A stretch of 46,197 nucleotides of DNA, taken from NCBI GenBank assembly GCA_016124895.1, contig WGMU01000025.1, forward strand, positions 1 to 46,197, given 5' to 3'. This DNA is from a bacterium (GTDB lineage Bacteria > Planctomycetota > Planctomycetia > Planctomycetales > Planctomycetaceae). Of this stretch, positions 17,827 to 24,907 are shown piece after piece; positions within the stretch are counted from its first letter, which is position 1, and the number at the start of each line of letters is the position of its first letter. The notes under the pieces are model-generated. The model was not told where the DNA came from. It made no database searches and worked only from the letters and a program-made list of their open reading frames with translations. The position numbers were made by a program, and so were the translations under genes.

Positions 17827-18081
17827 CGGGGTCAGGCTGGCTGCCTTTGCATCTGGCCTCGCCGCCCGAGCTGCCTCAAGCTGCTGTTCCAGTGACAGCT
17901 TCTCGCTCCCGACAGCGACGGTTTGCAGATCGCAGTACAGCAGTGGTTCCACATACGGTTTGAACAGGTAGATTGCGCCGGTTGTCCCCAGAAACATGCA
18001 GATGGGAATCGACAGCAGTCCGGCATAGAAATGCCACCGCCATATCGCCGTGTAGAGTTTCTGGCGCTGTGGTTTATTCAC
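17826..18081 (-). pseudogene. Truncated PepSY-associated membrane protein
   Basis: From GTG at 18081 the frame reads VNKPQRQKLYTAIWRWHFYAG and continues with a membrane helix (SIPICMFLGTTGAIYLF), the hallmark N-terminus of PepSY_TM iron-uptake/reductase-like proteins, which usually run to 400-500 residues. Homology stops after about 85 residues (AARAARPDAKAASLTPG), where it meets the PD40 scrap out of frame. The start overlaps the stop of the small Cys peptide gene (GTGAATAA). An in-frame ATG at 18117 is unlikely because it would run through that peptide. Confidence 0.7.
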
Positions 18082-18181
18082 AATCTCCCCCGCACGTTCG
18101 ACACATGGCGTCTGCATCCGATTGAATCGATGTCGGTTTCGGAGCGGACTCGCCGCTCGCTGTCACTTCAAAAGAACTCAT
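18074..18181 (-). CDS. 35-residue Cys-containing peptide upstream of PepSY fragment
   Basis: The ATG at 18181 has AGGGG seven bases upstream and encodes MSSFEVTASGESAPK and onward to MCRTCGGDCE, then TAA overlapping the PepSY GTG. The ribosome site, the coupled overlap and the C-terminal CxxCxxxC cluster support a real small gene. The Cys cluster could bind metal, which would match a PepSY-type metal-reduction partner (inference). With the partner truncated it may no longer matter. Confidence 0.5.
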   Translation of the reverse strand: MSSFEVTASGESAPKPTSIQSDADAMCRTCGGDCE

Positions 18182-18211
18182 GATGTTCCCCTGCATTCAG
18201 GGTGGAAGAAT

Positions 18212-18589
18212 TCAATTCAACGAGAGCCCCGGCACGTTCAGTTTCAGGACGTCGCCGCTGGTCCACTCCATCTTCAGGGGTGTCGAGTCGCGGTCGAGGT
18301 ATTCCTCAGGGAGTTCCGTCGGAGCGCCAACGGATTCCAGGACCATAATGTAGGAGCCGGGTTCCAGATGCAGCGGACCGGTCGAATCCTGGGCCACCAG
18401 TTCGAACGATCCGTCACCGGACGTCACGGCGTATCCCAGAGACGTGTCGGCATCGGTCGAATAGATGCGGACCAGCACGTCTGGAATCGGATTTCCATCA
18501 GTCAGCAGGACACCCGATGTGCCACCGGTAATCGGACGCTGGCCACAACCGCTGAGCATGGCGAGCATCACGACCAGCCACGTCCCCAT
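18212..18589 (-). CDS. Small lipoprotein with carboxypeptidase-regulatory-like beta-sandwich
   Basis: A 125-residue lipoprotein from the ATG at 18589 (AGGTG about five bases upstream). The signal ends LSGC with lipidated Cys15. The body (SGVLLTDGNPIPDVLVRIYS, GYAVTSGDGSFEL, LEPGSYIMVLE) matches the Ig-like carboxypeptidase regulatory/transthyretin-like domain seen in many planctomycete lipoproteins. It follows the DUF1559 gene on the same strand, a very common pairing in the phylum. The longer open frame upstream to 18742 has no signal and is rejected. Function unknown; probably an envelope structural protein. Confidence 0.85.
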   Translation of the reverse strand: MGTWLVVMLAMLSGCGQRPITGGTSGVLLTDGNPIPDVLVRIYSTDADTSLGYAVTSGDGSFELVAQDSTGPLHLEPGSYIMVLESVGAPTELPEEYLDRDSTPLKMEWTSGDVLKLNVPGLSLN

Positions 18590-18662
18590 GAAGCACCTGG
18601 AGGAAAGTTGCACAGACGACTTCAGATATGGAACCTCACTACCTGAGTGAATTGACTGAGAT

Positions 18663-18731
18663 CGGGAACGTGTCCGAATTCTCTGGCCGAATCTGAGACG
18701 CAGATTTGGAACTGGTACGGACACGCTCCCG
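18663..18731. repeat. Long-range inverted repeat between DUF1559 gene and lipoprotein gene
   Basis: CGGGAACGTGTCCG (18663-18676) and CGGACACGCTCCCG (18718-18731) are complementary at 13 of 14 positions. Between them AATCTG and CAGATT form a smaller hairpin. It lies 74 bases upstream of the lipoprotein ATG in the gap after DUF1559. It could act as a processing or attenuation structure that lowers lipoprotein expression, or be a dispersed palindrome. Confidence 0.55.
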
Positions 18732-18872
18732 GTGACGCACATCGTTCCTGCGGCAATCCGGCGCGAACGGCTGTCCGCCGAGTCATGCGCTACGGATCAC
18801 TCGACGGGTCTTCGCGCCGACAGATCACACACGGATTCGCGTCTGCCGCAGACGGCGAACGTCGCTGTCCGG

Positions 18873-19958
18873 TCAGAATTCACCGACAACTTCGTCACCA
18901 TTCCGGCTGTGCAGAGCGCGGCTGAGATCCGTATCGAGGCTTGCACTGAGGAAGCGGACCGATCCGTCCCCCATAGCCACGTGTGCTCCGCCGGTGTGAT
19001 GGCTGCGCGGGGCAAAATAGCCGGTCCAGTGCGTCACGATATCTGGAATGCGGCTGTTGGGAGGCAGGTATCCGTTCGTCATCGAATTGATGGCTCCGGA
19101 GAAGGCCCACGAGATCCCACGGCCACGTAACGCAGGACTCGCCCCACCGCGCCAGCTTGTAAACGTTGTCCAGAATGTTGACAGATCAGGATTGGAAATC
19201 ATGCCGTTACTGTCGGTAAAGGACGACCAGCCGCCACCCGTAGCTGCCATCCCCGGCACCGGATTCAGCCCTGAACTCACTCCTGATGATCCATTCCGTG
19301 TGAACTGATAGGGAAAGGGCGGCGTAACTCCGGACGGCAGCACCATGTCAGCTCCGACGCTGCGAACCGTTTCGCTCATGATCACCGAGTGAGAAGTTCC
19401 GTCTGTAAAGTCTCGAAACCGGACGCTCGAATGTTCAAAGACTGCGCCATCGGTCGGCCAGCGGAAGTCATTATTGGTCTGCTTGCCGCTTCCGAAGCTG
19501 ACCATGTAGCTGAGGCCGCCGTAGAGAAATGAGTTGGCCTGCTGCTGCGACGGAGCAGGATCGCTGGGGCAGAGAAACACCGGAATCGGAGTTGCAAACG
19601 CGGCAACGAACTGAGGATTCGGAGTCTTCCCACTCCACCCGCCACTGAAAGCGGTCTGCGTGAAGTCCAGCAATCCTTGCAGATTGGCCTGTTCGATATA
19701 CGGCAGCAGCCTCGCCTGAACGGAAAAGTCCGAGTCGCGAGTCCCGCCTGGTGGAAACGTCGTATAAGTCGATTCGTAGTTGTGCATGGCCAGTGCAAGC
19801 TGCTTGATATTGTTCTTGCACTGTGACCGGCGGGCCGCTTCACGTGCCTGCTGCACGGCTGGCAGCAGCAGCGCGACAAGAATTGCGATGATCGCAATCA
19901 CCACCAGCAGTTCGATCAGAGTAAACCCGCGCGCAGCGCGACGTCGTTGAGGAAACAT
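18873..19958 (-). CDS. DUF1559 protein with type IV pilin-like N-terminus
   Basis: A 361-residue member of the greatly expanded planctomycete DUF1559 (SBP_bac_10) family. The ATG at 19958 has GGAG nine bases upstream. The prepilin motif [20 protein letters not shown] is followed by the invariant [17 protein letters not shown] and [14 protein letters not shown]. The C-terminus [15 protein letters not shown] is the family's H-X9-DG motif. These are pseudopilin-like envelope proteins of unknown role. The gene follows the Cys-rich secreted gene (84-base gap) and precedes the lipoprotein, forming a likely three-gene unit. Confidence 0.97.
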   Translation of the reverse strand: MFPQRRRAARGFTLIELLVVIAIIAILVALLLPAVQQAREAARRSQCKNNIKQLALAMHNYESTYTTFPPGGTRDSDFSVQARLLPYIEQANLQGLLDFTQTAFSGGWSGKTPNPQFVAAFATPIPVFLCPSDPAPSQQQANSFLYGGLSYMVSFGSGKQTNNDFRWPTDGAVFEHSSVRFRDFTDGTSHSVIMSETVRSVGADMVLPSGVTPPFPYQFTRNGSSGVSSGLNPVPGMAATGGGWSSFTDSNGMISNPDLSTFWTTFTSWRGGASPALRGRGISWAFSGAINSMTNGYLPPNSRIPDIVTHWTGYFAPRSHHTGGAHVAMGDGSVRFLSASLDTDLSRALHSRNGDEVVGEF

Positions 19959-20042
19959 TTTTCACTCCATCAGAAAGCGATTTGAAAAAGGCGTACGACC
20001 GACAGCAGCCATTAAGGAGCGTCGGGACGGCGACCGTGATGT

Positions 20043-20711
20043 TCAAATCGTCAACGACTCTGGTGGTGGAGTTTCGGGAGCAGGAAACCGCTCGGGGAAA
20101 TGCAGGCCGAGTGTAGCCCAGCCGTCGCGACCGGGGTGAAGTTCGTGAGGCCGTGACGCTTCGGTGACCAGTCTCGGATCCGCATTCACAACGAAACCGG
20201 ATTGCGAACCCCCAGTGCAGTCGCACGCTGAAATGGTGTTGCCAGCCGGGTGCCTTGACTGCCTGGCAGAGGGCGGCTCCGCTGGACAATCGTCAGACGG
20301 ATCGCCGGAGACGTCGTTGCCTGAAAGCCGAACAGTTCGACTGCAAGAGGAACCAGCCGATTTCGTTGTGTTCGTGACCAAGCGGCCTGGCGAATCAGAC
20401 AAGCGCTTATCAGCCACTCCCGAACCGCCATCCCGCAGACCGCTGCGCTGGGCAGATGCGGCCTCGGTCGACCTGCAGCATTTGCGGGCACCAACGTCAG
20501 TAATCGCCGCCGGCTTTTCAGCCGCACAGCAGCAGCGGCCTGAGGATTTGAGTTCCAGACGACAACAACACCCGGCCGCGACCCGCTGCCGCGAAACCTG
20601 GCTGACAGGAAAACCCAGTGTGGCGATTGCATACGCGAGCATCGCCATCGTGCAGCAGGCACGATGGAATAATCTGTTCCTGCGCAAATTCCTCAAAATC
20701 CAACACAACAT
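20043..20711 (-). CDS. Secreted Cys-rich protein upstream of DUF1559 gene
   Basis: A 222-residue protein from the ATG at 20711. A hydrophobic segment near residues 18-38 (CCTMAMLAYAIATLGFPVS) could be a signal. Cys clusters follow (GCCCRLELKSSGRCCC, KCCRST) and later CDCTGG. The second cluster recalls the CLCGG of the Cys-rich protein in the efflux operon. No named family recognised. An open frame on the opposite strand (20164-20886) overlaps it, but that frame lacks a signal and conserved features. Same strand and close spacing suggest co-transcription with DUF1559. Confidence 0.6.
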   Translation of the reverse strand: MLCWILRNLRRNRLFHRACCTMAMLAYAIATLGFPVSQVSRQRVAAGCCCRLELKSSGRCCCAAEKPAAITDVGARKCCRSTEAASAQRSGLRDGGSGVADKRLSDSPGRLVTNTTKSAGSSCSRTVRLSGNDVSGDPSDDCPAEPPSARQSRHPAGNTISACDCTGGSQSGFVVNADPRLVTEASRPHELHPGRDGWATLGLHFPERFPAPETPPPESLTI

Positions 20712-20825
20712 GGGCTCTGATCCAGACCAGATTCAATCGCATCGATTGTGGCACCGGGAAATCACGTCTGCAAGCGGTGCCAGATACAGGTCCGTGAACG
20801 AGTCGCAGGTGCGTGGGTTAGTTGC

Positions 20826-20848
20826 GTACCAGCCGGATATCCTGGTAC
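20826..20848. repeat. Perfect inverted repeat upstream of the Cys-rich gene
   Basis: GTACCAG (20826-20832) and CTGGTAC (20842-20848) flank nine bases. It lies about 115 bases upstream of the Cys-rich gene on the minus strand and just before the DUF1592 remnant on the plus strand. It may be an operator or a remnant-associated palindrome. Confidence 0.4.
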
Positions 20849-20853
20849 TGGTC

Positions 20854-20986
20854 TTCAGCGAGTCAGTTATCGAACACGCGCTCTGACCTGACCGGCGCCA
20901 TGATCCAGCGTGTCAGGAGCAAAGACTTCGCCGTCCGTGAATTCATTCAGGCACTCGTTGCCAGCAAGGCGTTTCAGTCGAAGTGA
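20854..20986 (+). pseudogene. Decayed 3' end of a DUF1592/DUF1585 cytochrome-type gene
   Basis: The segment is clearly homologous to the last 160 bases of the gene ending at 16033. It starts TTCAGCGAGTCA, loses about 25 bases where the intact gene encodes GRPCGFTD, and resumes to encode IQR-RSKDFAV-REFIQALVAS and SKAFQSK before TGA. The internal gap breaks the frame and no upstream part of the gene remains. It marks a former second DUF1592-type gene or a partial duplication. Confidence 0.85.
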
Positions 20987-21010
20987 GCCGGGCGAGAATC
21001 GTCCCGGCTC
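20985..21010 (+). terminator. Strong hairpin right after the gene remnant
   Basis: Arms GAGCCGGG (20985-20992) and CCCGGCTC (21003-21010) pair perfectly, and the loop CGAGAATCGT can extend the stem with CGA/TCG. It begins at the remnant's stop codon, where a terminator would be expected. No T-tract follows, so intrinsic termination is uncertain. Confidence 0.45.
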
Positions 21011-21200
21011 TGCCGCTGGGCAAACGTTGCGAATTGCGCTGCTCTGACTTTGGCGGACGCTGGATGTGACGTCTTTTGAATCTTCTTTCGAAAATCCATG
21101 AAACGTTTCCCGGCTGAGAATCACCTTTCTCCACCGGCAGTGAGCTGTCGCGTGGTCGGTTTTGCAGATCAGCATTTCAAAACTCAGTCAGGAGTCGCTC

Positions 21201-22244
21201 GTGAAGTTTTCAAAACATGTATTCGGTATTGTGGCAGGGATCGTGATCGCGACCGTTGCAGGCGGTACGGCGGTCAGTCAGGAACCCGAACGCCGGGAAG
21301 GTGATCGACCACGAACGGAGCAGCCGCGCGAGGGCGAGCGTCGGGAAGGCGAAGTCCGGGAGCGAGGTGACGGTGAGCGCCGAGAGGGCGAACGACGGGA
21401 GGGTGAATCACGGGAACGCGGTGAACGCGAGCGCTCCGAAGCTCAGCAGCGAGAGCGCCAGGCGGTGGAAATTCGTGGAAAGCTTGAAGAACTCGAAAGA
21501 CAGATGCGTGAACTGCGTGAGGCTGGTAAAGGCGACGCCGCGGCTGAACGGCTGCGGGAGTTCAACCAGTTGCGAGAGCGTCTGAAAGGACTGAGTCGCG
21601 AGGGTGGAGACCGCGAACAGGCTGAACGCCGCGAAGGAGAATCTCGCCGTGAGTTGCCGGAAGAAGCACGCCGGCGATTCGAGCAGCTTCGCCGGCAACT
21701 GGCCGAACATCGCGAAGCAGGTCGGCAGGAAGACGCGGCCCGCACGGAGCGTGAACTGCAGGAATTTATGGCCCGCATCCAGCGGGAGTTCGGTCCGCGT
21801 CGTGAAGGCGAACGGGCAGAAGGGCGCGAAGGCGAAGAGGGACGTGGCAGCGAAGCAGCTCGTCGCCTGCAACATCTGCGTGCGGCGGTCGAACACCTGC
21901 GGGCCGCCGGGCTGAATGAACTTGCCGGCCAGGCTGCCGAACAGATCGGTCGCCTGGAACGCGAAGCCGCGGGTGATCGTGGTCGCGACGGCGAAAGGCA
22001 GGACGGCGAACGTCGAGATGGTGACGCACGGGAACGGCGTGACGGCGAACGTCGCGAAGGTAATCAGCGAGAAGGAGATCGCGAGCGACGTGAAGGCGAA
22101 CGTGGTCGCGAAGCGGGAGAGCGGCGCGAAGGTGAGCGCCGGGACGGCGACCGCGAACGTGGTGAGCGGGGACGCGAACGCGCGGAATCACGCGAGCGAA
22201 GTGACTCGCCGGAACGCGAACGCGAGAATCGGGATCGCGACTGA
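21201..22244 (+). CDS. Secreted Arg/Glu-rich protein with three helical-hairpin repeats
   Basis: A 347-residue protein starting at GTG 21201, chosen because AGGAG lies seven bases upstream and a clean signal peptide begins there (VKFSKHVFGIVAG through TAVSQ). About half of the protein is low-complexity Arg/Glu/Gly/Asp sequence of the GERREGE type. Embedded are three similar helical hairpins at about residues 88-130, 154-194 and 218-256, each with the pattern L-x2-L-x6-L-R-E/A-A-G followed by a second helix (MRELREAG, LAEHREAG, VEHLRAAG). I know no function. It lies upstream of an ECF sigma operon whose FecR-like protein has an Arg/Glu-rich tail of the same composition, so a common role at the envelope is plausible. 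Confidence 0.75.
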   Translation: MKFSKHVFGIVAGIVIATVAGGTAVSQEPERREGDRPRTEQPREGERREGEVRERGDGERREGERREGESRERGERERSEAQQRERQAVEIRGKLEELERQMRELREAGKGDAAAERLREFNQLRERLKGLSREGGDREQAERREGESRRELPEEARRRFEQLRRQLAEHREAGRQEDAARTERELQEFMARIQREFGPRREGERAEGREGEEGRGSEAARRLQHLRAAVEHLRAAGLNELAGQAAEQIGRLEREAAGDRGRDGERQDGERRDGDARERRDGERREGNQREGDRERREGERGREAGERREGERRDGDRERGERGRERAESRERSDSPERERENRDRD

Positions 22245-22284
22245 CGTTTTACAATTCGCCTGTAACAGTTCGTACAACGGCGCG

Positions 22285-22319
22285 TCCTGTCTGTCGGCTG
22301 CGCATCGCCGCGGACAGGA
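22285..22319. repeat. Hairpin in the sigma-operon leader
   Basis: TCCTGTC (22285-22291) and GACAGGA (22313-22319) are perfect complements around a GC-rich loop. It lies 97 bases upstream of the sigma ATG, between the Arg/Glu-rich gene and the sigma operon. Confidence 0.4.
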
Positions 22320-22345
22320 TGTGCCGTCGAGCTGGTTGAACTCCA

Positions 22346-22369
22346 GACGGACTGGAAGTCCGTCGTACT
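22346..22369. repeat. REP-like palindrome in the sigma-operon leader
   Basis: GACGGACT (22346-22353), GGA, AGTCCGTC (22357-22364) form a perfect 8-base stem with a 3-base loop, followed by GTAC. A related unit, GACGGGCTGGGAAATCCGTC, occurs inside the next operon gene at 23277-23296. It lies about 50 bases upstream of the sigma start codon. Confidence 0.65.
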
Positions 22370-22415
22370 TCGGCTGCCGCCTTTTCCGGCCGACAAAGTA
22401 ACGTTTGACTGATCC

Positions 22416-22964
22416 ATGCCTGATTCCCGCAACAGTTCTTCATCCACGAACCGGCAGCAGCAGTTTCAGCGTCTGGTGGACGAGCACTATCGCTCGGTCT
22501 GGCAGTATGTGGCGACGCTGATGTGCGGGGCGGCGGAAGCGGAAGATGTGACGCATCAGGCGTTCCTGCTGGCGTTTGACCGACTGGTCGAAGGGCGGAC
22601 AATCGACAGTCCCGGCCTGTGGCTGAAGGGTGTCGTGAGGAACCTGGTTCGCGAGTGGTGGCGGAAGAACCGTCGGATGCCGGTCGAACTGGCTGATCAG
22701 CTCAGCCGCCTGGCGGAAGAAGCGGACCTCGCGGCAGACGAGCGACGCTCCGAGCAGGAAGCGGCATTGGCAGCGTGCCTCGAAAAACTGCCGGACCATG
22801 ACCGTCACATGGTCCAAGCCCGCTATGAAGACGGTCTGCCGATCACAGAGATTGCCGAGCGGCAGCAGACCAGCGTGCAGACAGCGCGGGTCCGGCTGTT
22901 CCGCATTCGCGAACGGCTGAAGGCATGTGTTGAGTTTACCTTCGCACGGGAGGCCATCGAATGA
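22416..22964 (+). CDS. ECF-type RNA polymerase sigma factor
   Basis: A 182-residue sigma factor. Region 2 is seen in FQRLVDEHYRSVWQYVATL and AEDVTHQAFLLAFDRLV, and region 4 in YEDGLPITEIAERQQTSVQ followed by ARVRLFRIRERLK. The ATG at 22416 lacks a clear Shine-Dalgarno sequence. The gene overlaps the FecR-like gene by four bases (ATGA). In the well-known FecI/FecR pattern the downstream FecR-like membrane protein controls the sigma factor; here that is inferred from coupling. It begins a four-gene overlapping operon with a thioredoxin/PDZ protein and a G8 protein. Confidence 0.92.
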   Translation: MPDSRNSSSSTNRQQQFQRLVDEHYRSVWQYVATLMCGAAEAEDVTHQAFLLAFDRLVEGRTIDSPGLWLKGVVRNLVREWWRKNRRMPVELADQLSRLAEEADLAADERRSEQEAALAACLEKLPDHDRHMVQARYEDGLPITEIAERQQTSVQTARVRLFRIRERLKACVEFTFAREAIE

Positions 22965-24907
22965 GCACCTGGCTGGAGATACTCGGTCGCGTGCTCGACG
23001 GTGAGGCTGTTTCATCCGAGGAAGCGGCTGAACTGCACGCGGCGCTGCTGGATGATTCGCACTCGGAGGAAGCCCGGCGCTGGCTGCAGTTTGAATTCAC
23101 GCTGACCGGTCATACTCTGAATGAAAAGCACGTCGAGGTGTCGCGGGACCGGCTGCTGGCTCGCGTGATCCTGCGGGAGAAACATACCGAAGTCACAGGC
23201 CATGACCGGACGTTTGCAGACAGAGCAGTCAATACGGCGGACGACGAACTTCCCGGTCCGTCGTCCACTCCACAGCGACGGGCTGGGAAATCCGTCGTAC
23301 TGGCCACAGCGGCTTCGCTCCGCCAGACACGCCGCTACTGGAAACAGGCCGTGGTCGCGATCGCCATCGGTCTGATCATGGCGGGCGCCTTCTGGCCGGA
23401 CTCGTTCAGAGACTCGTATGCCGGACCGAAGGCTCAAGGTGACTTCCGGATCCTGGGAGCAGCGGACGCCGGACATCGTCAGGAGATTGAGCGTGGCGAT
23501 CGGATCGTCTCCGGCGGCCAGGGGGTACAACTGGAACTCGGTGACTACTGCCGCCTGGAACTCGACGCTCACTCCGACGTGACGGTTCATGGAGCACCGC
23601 ATCAGGAAGTGGTCGAGCTGCATCAGGGGCGGCTGAGAGCACGGATCACGCCCGATCGCGGGAAGTTCCAGGTGCAGACGCCGCTGGGTCCGGTCACGGT
23701 CAAGGGCACGGCGTTTGACACGACGGTTGAATACCCGAATGGAATGTCGGACGACCTGAGTCCGCGTCGCGCCCGGAAAGTTGTGGTGACGGTCGCGGTG
23801 GCGTCCGGCTCTGTTCTGTGCGAACTCGGCGATACTCCGGTGCTGCTCGAAACGGGAAGCCGACAGGTCTTCGAGCGGGAAGTGGAACACCGCAGGACGT
23901 CCGGCGAAGTCACCTCGGTCACGGATACCACAGTGACCATCCGCGTGAACGATCGCCGGGAGCAGACAACGTTCCACATCGGCGACAGCACACTGACGAT
24001 TCACGAAGCCGGTCAACTGCTCAAAGGTGATCGGGTAACAGTTACGTGGGACGAACAAGGTGGCCAGCGCTGGATTCGTGACATCGATGGCGAAGGCGTC
24101 CTGGAAGGCACGGTGACTGCTCTGGGTGATGCCTGGCTTGAGATTGAGACGCGCGACAAAGGCCGAGTGAAACTGCAGGCTCCGTGGCGCGGAGGCAATC
24201 CCGCAGACGGAGGCGGACCGGATCGCGACATCACTCAGAAGATTGCTGCACTTAAAACCGGCAATCAGGTGGCCGTGACGTGGGCCATGCCGGAAGGCCG
24301 GCGCGTCATGGATGTCCGCCTCCGCAATGCCGCCGACCTCGCGAGGTTTCCGCCGGAACTGCATGGCCTGACCGGTCGGGTAGTCGGCCGGCTTCACAGC
24401 CGAAACGTCGAGCGGGGTGAGCTGACATTGAACATGATCCGCGTCGACCGGGTCGGACCGGACAGCACGGCGCGCAATCCGCAGGCCATCCGCGGGCGCA
24501 CGCTCACCGTCGACGGAGTCACCGGCAGATATCTGGACGTGCTTCGCAACCTGCAGGAAAACGAAGGTGTCCTGATCAACGTCCGACACGTTCGCGGCGA
24601 TCGTCTACGGTTCGCGGGTGACGAACTCCAACATGTCGAGATCGGTGAAGAAGCCGCGGAGCGCCCCCGTGAAGCGCGGAGACCGGAACGCGATGGCGAA
24701 ACAGAACGCCGGGACCGCGATGACGAAGCAGAGGGTGAGCGTATCCGGGAAGGCGAAGCGGAGCGCCGTGAAGTACGGGAACGCGAAGTCCGGCGCGAAC
24801 GTCAACGGGAACCGGAACGCCGCAGTCCGGCCTCAGCGGCAGCACACAGACCTCTCGACGACATGACCGACAAAACTGATTCACAACGATCTGGAGGAAC
24901 TGACTGA
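22961..24907 (+). CDS. FecR-like membrane protein with extra beta modules and Arg/Glu-rich tail
   Basis: A 648-residue putative sigma regulator. The N-terminal 80 residues resemble the cytoplasmic anti-sigma part (LDGEAVSSEEAAELHAALL, WLQFEFTL). One membrane helix lies at about 129-146. The periplasmic FecR domain follows (ERGDRIVSGGQGVQLELGDY, VQTPLGPVTVKGTAFDTTVE). Two or more beta-rich modules follow that FecR proteins usually lack (GEVTSVTDTTVTIRVNDR, LEGTVTALGDAWLEIETRD), then a tail of about 65 residues rich in Arg and Glu. The linker before the membrane helix contains two REP-like palindromes read in frame. Overlaps on both sides (four bases with sigma, one base with the Trx/PDZ gene) show tight coupling. 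Confidence 0.85.
   Translation: MSTWLEILGRVLDGEAVSSEEAAELHAALLDDSHSEEARRWLQFEFTLTGHTLNEKHVEVSRDRLLARVILREKHTEVTGHDRTFADRAVNTADDELPGPSSTPQRRAGKSVVLATAASLRQTRRYWKQAVVAIAIGLIMAGAFWPDSFRDSYAGPKAQGDFRILGAADAGHRQEIERGDRIVSGGQGVQLELGDYCRLELDAHSDVTVHGAPHQEVVELHQGRLRARITPDRGKFQVQTPLGPVTVKGTAFDTTVEYPNGMSDDLSPRRARKVVVTVAVASGSVLCELGDTPVLLETGSRQVFEREVEHRRTSGEVTSVTDTTVTIRVNDRREQTTFHIGDSTLTIHEAGQLLKGDRVTVTWDEQGGQRWIRDIDGEGVLEGTVTALGDAWLEIETRDKGRVKLQAPWRGGNPADGGGPDRDITQKIAALKTGNQVAVTWAMPEGRRVMDVRLRNAADLARFPPELHGLTGRVVGRLHSRNVERGELTLNMIRVDRVGPDSTARNPQAIRGRTLTVDGVTGRYLDVLRNLQENEGVLINVRHVRGDRLRFAGDELQHVEIGEEAAERPREARRPERDGETERRDRDDEAEGERIREGEAERREVREREVRRERQREPERRSPASAAAHRPLDDMTDKTDSQRSGGTD
23241..23300 (+). 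repeat. Two REP-like palindromes inside the FecR-like gene
   Basis: ACGACG...CGTCGT at 23241-23264 and GACGG...CCGTCGTAC at 23277-23300 are palindromic units of the same type as 22346-22369, in opposite orientations. They encode part of the linker (DDELPGPSST, QRRAGKSVV) between the cytoplasmic domain and the membrane helix and keep the frame open. Confidence 0.55.

Noticed and set aside
20164-20886. Plus-strand open frame of 240 codons
   Set aside because: Overlaps the minus-strand Cys-rich gene, which has a signal-like segment, Cys clusters and operon context. The plus frame runs into the DUF1592 remnant in an unrelated way.
21300-22240. Possible CRISPR or tandem DNA repeat
   Set aside because: The repetitive look comes from codons for Arg, Glu and Gly (GGCGAACGx). 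There are no fixed-length repeats with unique spacers and the frame is coding throughout.
23012-24589. Minus-strand open frame of 525 codons
   Set aside because: Antisense to the FecR-like gene, whose domains and overlaps with both neighbours are clear. The antisense product shows no signal, motif or ribosome site.
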